The notes: a model not told the origin generated them from the letters alone. 64,000 bases of DNA from JALHNI01 sp965229305 (GCA_965229305.1 CBDDIZ010000035.1:62001-126000); one strand, 5' to 3'. Numbered from the stretch's first letter, positions 33,024 to 41,961 are shown. Numbers and translations: made by a program.

Positions 33024-35336
33024 TCAGACACCCGCCGCCTGCAGCGCTGCCAACACTCGCGCCGGACGAAACGGCACCCGCCGCAACCGGACACCGGTCG
33101 CGTCGAAGATGGCGTTGCCGACTGCCGCCAACAACGGCTTACAAGCCGTCTCGCCTGCCCCATAGTGCGGCAGATCCGGCCGTGCAGGGTTCGGATCGCC
33201 GTTCACCATCACGACGTCGATCTGGGCCGGCGTATCGGCGTGCGTCAGGCTCGGATGCGTTACCCAATCCACGCTCGTCACCTTCTCGGTGTCGAACGTC
33301 ACTTCCTCGTGCAGCGCCCGGCTCAGCGAGTGCAGCATGGCGGCTTCCACCGTTCGCCGGGTCCCTTCCGGATTGATCACCAGTCCGCAATCGTGCGCGC
33401 ACACCAGCCGCTTCACCCACACGCGGCCGGTGCGACGGTTCACCTCGACTTCGGCGATCTCGGCCGCCACCGTCTGGCTACGGAACGAATACGCGATGCC
33501 GCGCCCTGTCAGGATGTCGCCCTTCGCCGTCCGGCTCTGCCCGGCCGGCCTCGGCTTCCAGCCATAAGCCTGCGCCGCCGCTTTCACGCAAGCGATCGAG
33601 CGCGCTCGTTTGAAGCCGCTGTCCTCTTCCGTGCTCGCCGTCAGCATCTGCAGACGGAACTCCACTGGATCGGCACCGGCGGCCACCGCGAGTTCGTCAA
33701 TGAAGGACTCTGCCGCAAAGGTCACCTGCGGCCCGTTCGGGTCGCGTAGATTGCCCGTCCGCAACGGCGTCTCCCAGATCAGCGGCAGGCTCACCACCTG
33801 GCTCACCATGCGCCGGTGCGGAATGGCGTACATCTCATCGGGCTCGTCGCCGCTGCCGCGGGCCGGCGTCCGGCGGACGCCCATCAATTGCGCGATCAGC
33901 ACGGAGTCGGCTTCGTTGTAACCGACGTGGTTGTAGTCGGCGGCTTGCGACACATAGTCGAACGCCACCAGCTTGCCTTGCGCATCCAGGCCGCCGCGCA
34001 ACTGGAAGGTGAACGCCGGGCCCTTGGTGTCCCACGCCGTCTCTTCGTCGCGCATCCACTGCACGCGCACCGGCCGGCCGATCTCCTTGACCAGATACGC
34101 CGCTTCGAAACCCGCGTCGTCCGCGGCCGTGCGGCCAAAGCCCTGCGGCCCCTCCATCCACACCACGCGAACCTGCTCGCGCGGAATCTTCAAAAAGGCC
34201 GCCACGCCGTTGCGCATGCCATACGACTTCATGTCGTTCGAATAGATCGTCAGTTGCCCGTTCGAGGGATCCGCCATGGCGTGCGCGGGTCCGAAAGCCG
34301 TATGCCCCTGGAAAGGCACTTCGTAGTCGGCCTCCACCCGCTTGGCGGCATCGCGGAGCGCCGCTTCCACGTCGCCCACCACCGTCGGCGGGGCGGCCGA
34401 CGTCGGCTTCGCCTCGCGCATGTAGCGGAAAAGATTCTCGGAGGAAGGGAACGGTGCGGTCGCCGGCTTCTGCCAAGTCGCCTTCAGCTTCCTGGCCGCC
34501 TGAATCGCCTGCTCTTCGCGCTCGCACACCACGGCGACATAGTTGCCTTTGCTCACCACCTTCACCAGGCCCGGCAACTCGCGCACCGACGCTTCGTCGA
34601 TCGAAACCAGCTTTGCTCCGGCCACCGGCGGCTTCACGTTGCGCGCATGCACCATGCCCGGTAGCTTCATGTCCACCGCCCACTTGAGCGACCCGTCCAC
34701 CTTGGGCGGAATGTCGTAGCGCTGCGGGGACTGGCCCACCATCTTCAGTTCCTGCACCGGCTTCACCTTGGCCGCGCCCGTGGTGGCGTTGACGTTATTG
34801 CCAGTCAAGGTGACATTAAACCGTCGCCCGCCGATCAATTCGCCATACGTGATGCGTTGCGCCGGATTCGTCTTCACCGTGATCACGCCTTCGGCCACCG
34901 CCAGCGTCGAAGCCGGTACGTTCCAGCGCTGGGCCGCCATCTCGAGCAACACCCGCCGCGCCTCCGCCGCCACGCGCCGCATCGGCCAGCCATCGGTCTG
35001 GATCGCATCGGAGCCGCCCGATCCGCCCTGATCCACCGTCGTATCCGTGCTGCCCATAATCAGGTTCGTGCGCTCATACGGCAGGTCGAGTTCATCGGAC
35101 ATCATCTGGCGGAACGCCGTGCCCGTGCCCTGGCCGCAATCGGTTTTGCCGACATAGAAGGTCGCCGTGTTGTTCTGATGGATGACGATCCAGGAATCGA
35201 GCTGACGATAGTTCGGGTCTGGATACGGCCCCGCACTCTGCGCCGCGGCTCGCGGTCCCATCACCAGTAGCAGACCGGCGCTCTGCAGCAGCGCCCGGCG
35301 CGAGAGCATTTCTTCCACGTGACGCGGGATGCTCAT
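33024..35336 (-). CDS. Molybdopterin-binding subunit of a xanthine dehydrogenase-family hydroxylase (IorB-like)
   Basis: 770 residues from ATG 35336, which overlaps the stop of the iron-sulfur subunit (ATGA). The N terminus carries a twin-arginine signal (EEMLSRRALLQSAGLLLVMG), so the holoenzyme is exported folded with its cofactor. The molybdenum-cofactor motifs include KTDCGQGTGTAFRQMMSDEL (GQGTGT glycine loop), GSTDTTVDQGGSGGSDAIQ and a C-terminal YGAGETACKP, which holds the Glu that acts as general base in the family. No FAD-binding subunit is adjacent, so this is the two-subunit, periplasmic isoquinoline-1-oxidoreductase type. It hydroxylates a heteroaromatic compound or aldehyde and passes electrons through the 2Fe-2S subunit; the substrate is not known. 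Confidence 0.88.
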   Translation of the reverse strand: MSIPRHVEEMLSRRALLQSAGLLLVMGPRAAAQSAGPYPDPNYRQLDSWIVIHQNNTATFYVGKTDCGQGTGTAFRQMMSDELDLPYERTNLIMGSTDTTVDQGGSGGSDAIQTDGWPMRRVAAEARRVLLEMAAQRWNVPASTLAVAEGVITVKTNPAQRITYGELIGGRRFNVTLTGNNVNATTGAAKVKPVQELKMVGQSPQRYDIPPKVDGSLKWAVDMKLPGMVHARNVKPPVAGAKLVSIDEASVRELPGLVKVVSKGNYVAVVCEREEQAIQAARKLKATWQKPATAPFPSSENLFRYMREAKPTSAAPPTVVGDVEAALRDAAKRVEADYEVPFQGHTAFGPAHAMADPSNGQLTIYSNDMKSYGMRNGVAAFLKIPREQVRVVWMEGPQGFGRTAADDAGFEAAYLVKEIGRPVRVQWMRDEETAWDTKGPAFTFQLRGGLDAQGKLVAFDYVSQAADYNHVGYNEADSVLIAQLMGVRRTPARGSGDEPDEMYAIPHRRMVSQVVSLPLIWETPLRTGNLRDPNGPQVTFAAESFIDELAVAAGADPVEFRLQMLTASTEEDSGFKRARSIACVKAAAQAYGWKPRPAGQSRTAKGDILTGRGIAYSFRSQTVAAEIAEVEVNRRTGRVWVKRLVCAHDCGLVINPEGTRRTVEAAMLHSLSRALHEEVTFDTEKVTSVDWVTHPSLTHADTPAQIDVVMVNGDPNPARPDLPHYGAGETACKPLLAAVGNAIFDATGVRLRRVPFRPARVLAALQAAGV

Positions 35337-35794
35337 GCGCCCACCTTCGCCACGCGCTTGATCGCGGCCTGAATGCGGTAATACGTCATGCAGCGGCACA
35401 GCGTATTGGCCATGCCCGCGCGGATCTGCTCGTCGGTGGGATGCGGATTCTTGTCGAGTAGCGCCTTGGCCGTCAGGATCTGCCCGTTTTGACAGAAGCC
35501 GCAGGCCGGTACCTGCTCGTCGATCCAGGCCTGTTGCAGCGGATGCAGCTTGCCGTTCTGCGCCAACCCTTCGAGCGTGGTCACTTCGGTCTTCACCGCC
35601 GACACCGGCAGCACGCAGGACCGTACGGCGGCTCCCCGCATGATCACCGTGCAGGCGCCGCACTGGCCCAGGCCGCAGCCGAACCGCGGACCCTGCAAGC
35701 CCAGGTCATTGCGCAGCACATAGAGCAGGGGCGTGGCGGGCTCCACGTCCACCGTATGCGAAGCTCCATTCACCTTTAAGGTGAGCTTGCTCAT
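35333..35794 (-). CDS. 2Fe-2S subunit of the molybdenum hydroxylase (IorA-like)
   Basis: 153 residues, the usual length. The plant-ferredoxin-type cluster ligands lie at about 40-60 (GCGLGQCGACTV plus a later Cys in RSCVLP), and the second cluster ligands in the helical domain at about 98-136 (ACGFCQNGQI and NTLCRCMTYYRI). All eight cysteines are present. It moves electrons from the molybdenum site in the large subunit to an acceptor. GGAGGT lies 6 bases upstream of ATG 35794. It is the first gene of a two-gene operon, overlapping the large subunit start by 4 bases. It has no Tat signal itself and is probably exported bound to the large subunit. Confidence 0.92.
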   Translation of the reverse strand: MSKLTLKVNGASHTVDVEPATPLLYVLRNDLGLQGPRFGCGLGQCGACTVIMRGAAVRSCVLPVSAVKTEVTTLEGLAQNGKLHPLQQAWIDEQVPACGFCQNGQILTAKALLDKNPHPTDEQIRAGMANTLCRCMTYYRIQAAIKRVAKVGA

Positions 35795-35898
35795 GCTGTA
35801 CCTCCCGGGCTGATCTGGCGCCGATCTTATCAGATGGAGCCCGGAACGGTGACCGCGGCGTCATCTCCGGAATTTCGCTGCGGTAAACTTCAGGCAAG

Positions 35899-36606
35899 TT
35901 GGCGGACTCGATCTTTCAGGCGCGCGCCCTCACCAAGGTCTACGACATGGGCGAAGTGCAGGTCCACGCTCTCCGCGGCGTCGACCTCGACCTCTACGCC
36001 GGCGAAATGCTCGTCCTCCTCGGCCCTTCCGGGTCTGGAAAATCCACCCTGCTGAACATCCTCGGCGGCCTGGACCGGGCCTCCGCCGGCACCGTCCACT
36101 ATCGCGATCTCGAACTCACCCACGCCAAAGAAAAGCAGCTCACCCAATACCGCCGCAAGCACGTTGGCTTCGTCTTCCAGTTCTACAATCTGATTCCTTC
36201 GCTCACCGCGCGGGAGAATGTGATGGCCGTCACCGAAATTGCCGACCATCCTTACGCGCCGGAAGAAGCGCTCGCCCTCGTCGGTCTCGAGGACCGCCTG
36301 GACCACTTCCCCTCGCAACTCTCCGGCGGCCAGCAACAGCGCGTCGCCATCGCCCGCGCTATAGCCAAGCGCCCCGCCGTCCTGCTTTGCGACGAGCCCA
36401 CCGGCGCGCTGGACTCGGAAACCGGCATCCGCGTCCTCGAAGCCATCGACACCGTCAACCGTACCCTCGGCACCGCCACCGCCATCATCACCCACAACGC
36501 CGACATCGCCCGCATGGCCGATCGCGTCATCCACATGAGCAATGGCGCCGTCCAAAGCGTCGACCTCAACCAGGACCGCCGCAGTCCCCGGGAACTTCAC
36601 TGGTGA
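35899..36606 (+). CDS. ABC transporter ATPase (LolD/MacB type)
   Basis: 235 residues starting at TTG 35899. That start is supported by the usual N terminus of the family (ADSIFQARALTKVYDMGEVQ); the next Met would cut the first strand. Walker A GPSGSGKST (about 43-51), Q loop FQFYNLIPSLTA, signature LSGGQQQR (about 140-147), Walker B AVLLCDEPTGALD and the H-loop ITHNADIA are all intact. It powers the FtsX-type permease whose GTG start overlaps its stop codon (GTGA), with a membrane-fusion protein next. The set resembles DevBCA/MacAB-like exporters or lipoprotein-release machines. The 35795-35898 gap separates it from the divergent hydroxylase operon. Confidence 0.93.
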   Translation: MADSIFQARALTKVYDMGEVQVHALRGVDLDLYAGEMLVLLGPSGSGKSTLLNILGGLDRASAGTVHYRDLELTHAKEKQLTQYRRKHVGFVFQFYNLIPSLTARENVMAVTEIADHPYAPEEALALVGLEDRLDHFPSQLSGGQQQRVAIARAIAKRPAVLLCDEPTGALDSETGIRVLEAIDTVNRTLGTATAIITHNADIARMADRVIHMSNGAVQSVDLNQDRRSPRELHW

Positions 36607-38966
36607 GCATCCTCGATCGCAAGCTTCTCCGCGAACTGCTCGGCATGAAAGGGCAGGTGCTCGCCATTGCCGCCGTCATCGCCGGCGGCACCGCCACTTA
36701 CGTTCTCTCCACGTCCTCGCTCGATACGCTCAAAACCACGCAGGCCAAGCTCTATCGCGAATACCGCTTCGCCGACGTCTTTGCCGCCTGCAAACGCGCT
36801 CCGCGCCAGTTGGTGCCCCGCCTGGCGGAGATCCCCGGTGTCCATACGGTCGAAGTCCGCGTTGCCGCGCCCGCCAACCTCGACCTGCCCTTGTTTCCGG
36901 ACCCCGTCAGTGCTCAAGTGCTCTCGCTCGCGGGCGGTCAGCAACCGGCGCTCAATCGCCTCTGGCTGAAAGGCGGCCGCCTGCCGGAGGCCCGACGCGA
37001 TCAGGAAGTGCTTGTCTCCGATGGCTTCGCGAATGCCCACGGCATTCAACCCGGCCAGTCCTTCACCGCCACCATCTTTGGCCGTCGCCGCCGGCTCGAT
37101 ATCGTCGGCATCGCCAGTTCGCCGGAGTTTGTCTACCAGCTTCAGCCCGGCTCCATCGTTCCGGACTTCAAGAGCTACGCCATCCTCTGGATGAATCGCG
37201 AGCCGCTGGAAGCCGCCTTCAACATGAAGGAGTCCTTCAATCAGCTGTCGCTCAGGCTGCACCGCGGCGCGGCTGCCGAGGACGTCATCGCCGCCGTGGA
37301 CCGTCTCCTCGAACCCTACGGCGGCCTTGGCGCTCACACGCGCGCCGAGCAGATCTCGCACAAGTACCTCTCCGAGGAGTTCAAGCAACTTACCCAAATG
37401 GCCACCATGTTCCCGGCCATTTTCCTCTCCGTTGCCGCCTTCCTGCTGAACGTCGTCATCTCACGTCTGATGGCCACCCAACGCACCCAGATCGCGATTC
37501 TGAAGGCCTTAGGCTACGAAACCTCCGCTATTGTCAGTCACTTCCTCAAGCTCGCCGCCGCCATCGTGCTGATCGGCGTTGTGCTGGGCTTGCTGGCTGG
37601 CGCCTGGATGGGCCGCGGCATGAGCAACATGTACCTCGAGTTCTACCGGTTCCCCTATCTCGATTACACCGTCAGCCCGCGTGTCGCTCTCCTGGCCGGG
37701 CTCATTGCCATGGCGGCTGCCGCGGCGGGCGCCGTGCACGCGGTCATCAAATACGCCTCCGAGCCGCCGGCCGTCGCCATGCAGCCCGCCTCGCCAGGTT
37801 CCTATCGCGCGGCCATTCTTGAACGGCTTGGCCTCGGGCGCGGACTCGCCCAACCGACCCGCATGATCCTCCGGAACCTGGAGCGGCGGCCCGTCAAAGC
37901 ACTCCTCTCCATCACCGGCGTCGCCTTCTCGGTCGCCATCCTGGTCATGGGCGGCTTCTGGGGCGATGCGGTGGACTTCATGGTCGCCTTCCAGTTCCAG
38001 CGTGCTCAACGCGACGACCTCACCGTCACCTTCCGTGAAGGCCTCTCGGAGAAAGCCCTCTATTCCCTGGTCTCGCTGCCCGGCGTCACCCATGCCGAAC
38101 CCTTCCGTACCGTCTCGGTTCGCCTGCGCGCCGGCCATCGCGAATACCGCACCGCGCTTCAAGGTCTCGAAAACGGCGGCGACCTCCGCCGCCTCATTGA
38201 CCGTCAGCTCGCCCTGGTCACCTTACCCCCGGCAGGCCTCGTTCTCACCGACCATCTCGCCAAGCTCCTCGGCGTCACGCCCGGCGACCTCGTCACCGTC
38301 GAACTGCTCGAAGGCCGGCGCAGCATCGTCCAGGTGCCTCTCGCCGGCGTGGTGCAGGAGTACGTCGGCGTCTCCGCTTACATGGAGCGCGAAGCGCTCA
38401 ACCGCCTGCTCCGCGAAGGCCATGCCATCTCCGGCGCCTATCTCTCCGTCGACCTCGACCAGATGCCGCTCGTCCTGCGCCGCCTGCGCGACCTGCCCGC
38501 CGTCGCCGGCACCTCCGCCCGTCTCCGCATCCTTACGTCGTTCTACGAAACGATGGCACGCCAGATGCTCATCTTCGCCTTTTTCAACACCATCCTCGCC
38601 GCCACCATCGCCATCGGCGTCGTCTACAACACGGCCCGCATCGCCTTCAGCGAGCGCAGCCGTGAACTCGCCAGCCTCCGCGTGCTGGGCTACACGCGCG
38701 GCGAAATCTCGTACATCCTCCTCGGTGAACTCGCGCTCCTGGTGCTCGCCGCCATTCCCTTCGGCCTTTGGCTGGGTAAACGTCTCGCCGAGTTCATGAC
38801 CTCCAACATGCAAAGCGACCTCTTCCGCGTCCCCTCCGTGATTACGCCCTGGAGCTATTCCTTCGCTACTCTGGTAGTTCTCATCGCCGCCATCGCCAGC
38901 GGCCTGCTCGTCCGCCGCAAGCTGGATCAGATGGATCTGGTGGAGGTCCTGAAGACCAGGGAATAA
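36603..38966 (+). CDS. ABC transporter permease with two FtsX domains
   Basis: 787 residues from GTG 36603, which overlaps the ATPase stop. Layout: an N-terminal membrane helix (about 20-42, LAIAAVIAGGTATYVLSTSS), a periplasmic domain, three helices of the first FtsX domain (about 270-395, including TMFPAIFLSVAAFLLNVVIS), then a second unit starting near residue 420 (RMILRNLERRPVKALLSITG) with another periplasmic domain and three final helices (about 655-775, FNTILAATIAIGVVYNTARI). The duplicated form is typical of MacB-like or lipoprotein-export permeases in this phylum. The ATPase sits upstream and the adaptor 3 bases downstream. Cargo unknown: peptide, lipid or lipoprotein. Confidence 0.9.
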   Translation: MSILDRKLLRELLGMKGQVLAIAAVIAGGTATYVLSTSSLDTLKTTQAKLYREYRFADVFAACKRAPRQLVPRLAEIPGVHTVEVRVAAPANLDLPLFPDPVSAQVLSLAGGQQPALNRLWLKGGRLPEARRDQEVLVSDGFANAHGIQPGQSFTATIFGRRRRLDIVGIASSPEFVYQLQPGSIVPDFKSYAILWMNREPLEAAFNMKESFNQLSLRLHRGAAAEDVIAAVDRLLEPYGGLGAHTRAEQISHKYLSEEFKQLTQMATMFPAIFLSVAAFLLNVVISRLMATQRTQIAILKALGYETSAIVSHFLKLAAAIVLIGVVLGLLAGAWMGRGMSNMYLEFYRFPYLDYTVSPRVALLAGLIAMAAAAAGAVHAVIKYASEPPAVAMQPASPGSYRAAILERLGLGRGLAQPTRMILRNLERRPVKALLSITGVAFSVAILVMGGFWGDAVDFMVAFQFQRAQRDDLTVTFREGLSEKALYSLVSLPGVTHAEPFRTVSVRLRAGHREYRTALQGLENGGDLRRLIDRQLALVTLPPAGLVLTDHLAKLLGVTPGDLVTVELLEGRRSIVQVPLAGVVQEYVGVSAYMEREALNRLLREGHAISGAYLSVDLDQMPLVLRRLRDLPAVAGTSARLRILTSFYETMARQMLIFAFFNTILAATIAIGVVYNTARIAFSERSRELASLRVLGYTRGEISYILLGELALLVLAAIPFGLWLGKRLAEFMTSNMQSDLFRVPSVITPWSYSFATLVVLIAAIASGLLVRRKLDQMDLVEVLKTRE

Positions 38967-38969
38967 CGC

Positions 38970-40214
38970 ATGAACTGGAAGCGCGCCGCCATCTTCACCC
39001 TCGTGGGCCTGGCTCTCGCCACGGCCATCTACCTCGGCATGCGTCCGCAGCCGCTGGCGGTAGAGACGGCGGCCGCTCGCGTGGGTCCGCTCGAGATCAC
39101 CGTGGAAGAAGAAGGCAAAACGCGCCTGCGCGACCGCTTCGTCGTCGCTGCTCCCGTGGCCGGCATCCTGCGTCGCCACAATTGGAAAGTCGGCGACCTG
39201 CTTCCCGCCGGCCAACCGCTAGCCTACCTTGCGCCGCTCCGCGCCGAAGTGCTGGATACGCGCCGTCTTTCGGAAACCGAAGCCCGTCTCCAGGCCGCAT
39301 CCGCCGCCCGCGAAGGCGCCGATGCCCGCCTCCAGTCCGCGCAGGAGCAGGTGAAAGCGGCCGAAGCCGATGCCGAGTATTGGAAGCAACAAGCCGCCCG
39401 CGAAGAGAAGCTGCTCAGCAGCGGCGATCTGCCCCTCTCGCGCTTGGATCGTACGCGTTCCGAACTGAAGCGTGCCGAAGCCACGCTACTGGCCGCTCAG
39501 CAGGCCGTGGCGCTTGCCCGCACCGAGATCAACCGCACCCGGGCCGACGTGGAAGCCGCTCGGGCGGCGGCGTCCAATCCCGGCTTGCGACAGCCGTCGA
39601 ATGCTCCGCTCATTCCCGTGCTTTCTCCCGTCACCGGCCGCGTCGTGCGCGTCATCCGCCAAAGCGAAAGCCCGGTCGCCTTGGGCGAGCCCATCCTCGA
39701 ACTCGGCAACACGCGCGCTCTCGAAATTGAAGTCGAACTGCTCTCGGCGGACGCCGTCAAAGTCGGTTCCGGCACCCCCGTCCGTCTCACCCGCTGGGGC
39801 GGCGACACTACGCTCGAAGCCCGTGTCCGCCTCGTCGAGCCGACTGGCTTCACCAAGCTCTCCGCCCTGGGCGTCGAAGAGCAGCGCGTGCGCGTCATCG
39901 CCGATCTCGTCTCGCCCGAAGAGCAATGGCAGCGCCTGGGTGAGGGCTATCGCGTGGAAGCAGCTTTCGTCCTCTGGTCCGGTGACCAGGTGCTTCAACT
40001 CCCCTCCAGCGCCCTCTTTCGCGAAGGCGGCCAATGGGCGGTGTTCGTCGTGGCCGACGGCCACGCCCGCCGCCGCCCCGTCGAAATCGGTCAACGCAAC
40101 GGGCTGAGTGCGCAAGTCCTGTCTGGTCTCCGCGCCGGCGAACTCATCATCACCCACCCGGATGACAAAGTTCGCGATGGCGTCGCCGTGCTCGCGGGCG
40201 GGAACGTCAAATAG
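38970..40214 (+). CDS. HlyD-family adaptor of the ABC exporter
   Basis: 414 residues. One N-terminal membrane helix (about 6-26, AIFTLVGLALATAIYLGMRP) is followed by the first barrel strand and lipoyl half (VVAAPVAGILRRHNWKVGD), a long alpha-hairpin (about 95-205) rich in Ala, Gln and Glu (LQSAQEQVKAAEADAEYWKQ), the second lipoyl half (SPVTGRVVRVIRQSESPV) and a beta-barrel (LEIEVELLSADAVKVGSG) plus membrane-proximal domain. It belongs with the ATPase and permease just upstream. It ends directly against the convergent small secreted gene, with no spacer. Confidence 0.92.
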   Translation: MNWKRAAIFTLVGLALATAIYLGMRPQPLAVETAAARVGPLEITVEEEGKTRLRDRFVVAAPVAGILRRHNWKVGDLLPAGQPLAYLAPLRAEVLDTRRLSETEARLQAASAAREGADARLQSAQEQVKAAEADAEYWKQQAAREEKLLSSGDLPLSRLDRTRSELKRAEATLLAAQQAVALARTEINRTRADVEAARAAASNPGLRQPSNAPLIPVLSPVTGRVVRVIRQSESPVALGEPILELGNTRALEIEVELLSADAVKVGSGTPVRLTRWGGDTTLEARVRLVEPTGFTKLSALGVEEQRVRVIADLVSPEEQWQRLGEGYRVEAAFVLWSGDQVLQLPSSALFREGGQWAVFVVADGHARRRPVEIGQRNGLSAQVLSGLRAGELIITHPDDKVRDGVAVLAGGNVK

Positions 40215-40526
40215 TCAGCTTCCTTTCAACGCCGAGTCCACCTTCTTCAACGATCGGCGAATCCGGTCCAGCCGCTTGAAGAGGTCCGCGCTGAGCTTCT
40301 CGGCCTCCGACGTCTGCAGCTCTTTCTGCACCGCATTTGCTTCCTCCAGAAGCGTCCTCATCTCCGCCAGCGCCTGTGCCCGTGCGGTCGCCGCATCTGT
40401 TGCCGGCGGCGATATACGCGAGTTCACAACCGTCACCCCACGCCTTCTGGTCGTATCGGTCCCCACCACGGGGTTAGACTGTGCCAGGCTCGTCAGCGCA
40501 AACACCATACTTACCCAAAGACGCAT
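40215..40526 (-). CDS. Small secreted helical protein, unknown family
   Basis: 103 residues. A probable signal peptide (MRLWVSMVFALTSLAQSNP) is followed by a short polar linker and a predicted coiled coil at about 45-98 (AQALAEMRTLLEEANAVQKE, LSADLFKRLDRIRRSLKKVD). I do not recognise a family. The stop TGA is directly adjacent to the TAG of the adaptor gene on the other strand. The serine-hydrolase-like gene lies 9 bases upstream on the same strand, so the two may be read together. Confidence 0.6.
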   Translation of the reverse strand: MRLWVSMVFALTSLAQSNPVVGTDTTRRRGVTVVNSRISPPATDAATARAQALAEMRTLLEEANAVQKELQTSEAEKLSADLFKRLDRIRRSLKKVDSALKGS

Positions 40527-40535
40527 GCGGCCATT

Positions 40536-41921
40536 CTAATCTCGCTCGCTGGTCGTAAACACCTCCGCCAGCTTCGCCGCCAGCCCGAACGTGTCGGCAT
40601 ACGAGATGTTCGACGTCACCGCGATCACCAGGCGATACTCCGGCACCATCACCAGCGACGCCACCATGCCTCCCAACGAGTCCCCGTCATGCCCCACCAC
40701 CTGGGTCCGCTTGCCGCGTAGGGTCACCGTCTTCCGTTCCCACCCTAGCCCATAACCCGTCTCCTGCCCCGACCTCAACCGCTGCGCCGCCTGCAGGCGC
40801 GCTACCGTCTCGGGCTTCAACAGCCGCCCGTTCTGCATCGCGAGCCCGAACCGCACCAGGTCCACCGGCGTCGAGACAAAGGCACTCGCGCCGGCGTAGC
40901 AGGAGTAGTCGAGCGGCCGCATCAAATGCAGCCCATACCGTGGATCCGCCGCGAACCGGGGGAAGTATGCCGTCACCTGCTCCGCCGCCCCCGGACTCGG
41001 GCTCGCCTTGGGCGCCGGGGGCCGCTTCGTCCCCGCCGCCGCCATGTCTCCGGTGCCACGCCAACCGCTCGGGCTCGCCTTGGGCGCCGGGGGCCGCTTC
41101 GTCCGCGGATCGACAAATAACTCGCGCACCAGGTTGAACAGCGGATGATCGTCATCCCCCTGCGGCCCTGCGCCGCCATCGGCCAGCGTGTCCTGCATGT
41201 TCAGCGGCGCAAAAACGCGCTCCCGCATCAGCGCCAGAAACGGCTGCTTCGCCGCCGCCTCCAGCCCCGCGCTCACCAGAATCCAGTCGTAATTCGAATC
41301 GCGGTATTCCGTCCCCGGCTCAAACGCCAGCGGACTCGCCCCAAACGAGCTCAACGCCTCCACTGGCTGGGCGCAATGCCGCGTGAACAGCGGACCCTCG
41401 TCGCCTCCATCCGCCACCATGCCCGCCGTATGCCCCATCACGTTCTGCCATCGCACCGGCCATGGCTTTCGCGGGAATGCCGGCACCAGTTGCTGTACCT
41501 CGTCCTGCAGCTTCCACTGCCCACTCTCGAGCAGCAATCCCGCCGCCGCCGAGGTCAGCACCGTCGACGCCGTCCCGATCCGGAACCGGTGCTCCGGTGT
41601 CACGGGTGTGCCGGTCTGCAGATCGGCAAACCCGAAGCCCTCCGCCCATACCACCTCGTCACCCAAGCCCACTGCCACCGACAGCCCCGGCAAGTTCGTC
41701 TCCATCAGATGCGCCACTGCCAGTTGTTCTCCGCGCTGCGCGGCTGCCGCCACCTGTGCCGCCGGCGCGGTGAACCGGACCCGCGGCACGCTCCCCTGGT
41801 CCCGATGCACCGGCTCCGCCGTCAGGCTCATGTACACCCACAACGACGGCACCGCCACGATTACTAGCGCCACGCCGCCGATGATCCACAGCAGCCATCC
41901 CGCGCTTCGACCACTTTTCAT
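40536..41921 (-). CDS. Beta-lactamase/serine-hydrolase-fold protein lacking catalytic residues
   Basis: 461 residues with one N-terminal membrane anchor (about 10-32, LLWIIGGVALVIVAVPSLWV), then a class C beta-lactamase/penicillin-binding-protein-like fold outside the membrane. Fold landmarks are present: LPGLSVAVGLGDEVVWAEGF, the FRIG strand, MGHTAGM, EPGTEY, FAPLNMQDT and GHDGDSLGG. However, the SxxK motif that supplies nucleophile and base reads T117-A-S-T120, and the usual YSN reads DSN. It is probably a non-catalytic relative. Residues about 272-308 hold two copies of TKRPPAPKASPS, an in-frame insertion encoded by a 37-bp DNA repeat. ATG 41921 has no Shine-Dalgarno sequence; the promoter lies immediately upstream. 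Confidence 0.82.
   Translation of the reverse strand: MKSGRSAGWLLWIIGGVALVIVAVPSLWVYMSLTAEPVHRDQGSVPRVRFTAPAAQVAAAAQRGEQLAVAHLMETNLPGLSVAVGLGDEVVWAEGFGFADLQTGTPVTPEHRFRIGTASTVLTSAAAGLLLESGQWKLQDEVQQLVPAFPRKPWPVRWQNVMGHTAGMVADGGDEGPLFTRHCAQPVEALSSFGASPLAFEPGTEYRDSNYDWILVSAGLEAAAKQPFLALMRERVFAPLNMQDTLADGGAGPQGDDDHPLFNLVRELFVDPRTKRPPAPKASPSGWRGTGDMAAAGTKRPPAPKASPSPGAAEQVTAYFPRFAADPRYGLHLMRPLDYSCYAGASAFVSTPVDLVRFGLAMQNGRLLKPETVARLQAAQRLRSGQETGYGLGWERKTVTLRGKRTQVVGHDGDSLGGMVASLVMVPEYRLVIAVTSNISYADTFGLAAKLAEVFTTSERD
40996..41032. repeat. 37-bp direct repeat, copy 1
   Basis: A GC-rich 37-bp sequence beginning CTCGGGCTCGCC and ending CGCTTCGTCC, inside the serine-hydrolase-like gene. It is identical to the copy at 41068-41104, with a spacing of 72 bp (exactly 24 codons). 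On the coding strand it encodes the TKRPPAPKASPS stretch. Confidence 0.85.
41068..41104. repeat. 37-bp direct repeat, copy 2
   Basis: Second identical copy of the repeat at 40996-41032, same orientation, in the same reading frame. The sequence between the copies (41033-41067) encodes a Gly/Ala/Met-rich stretch not expected in the serine-hydrolase fold. Confidence 0.85.
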
Positions 41922-41926
41922 AAAAG

Positions 41927-41961
41927 TACTTTACTATACAAAGTATAAGAATGCGAGTAAA
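41927..41961 (-). promoter_or_regulatory. Promoter and dyad of the serine-hydrolase-like gene
   Basis: On the minus strand TTTACT (41961-41956, 4/6), 17 bases, TATAGT (41938-41933, 5/6). A 19-base dyad (41927-41945, TACTTT … AAAGTA with a 7-base centre) covers the -10. The expected transcription start is about 5 bases before the ATG. A repressor of the BlaI/MecI or PadR kind is plausible but none is encoded nearby. Confidence 0.5.

Noticed and set aside
40996..41104. Tandem 37-bp repeats as a CRISPR array
   Set aside because: Only two copies, inside a coding frame, with a 35-base separator encoding protein in frame and no cas genes in the window.
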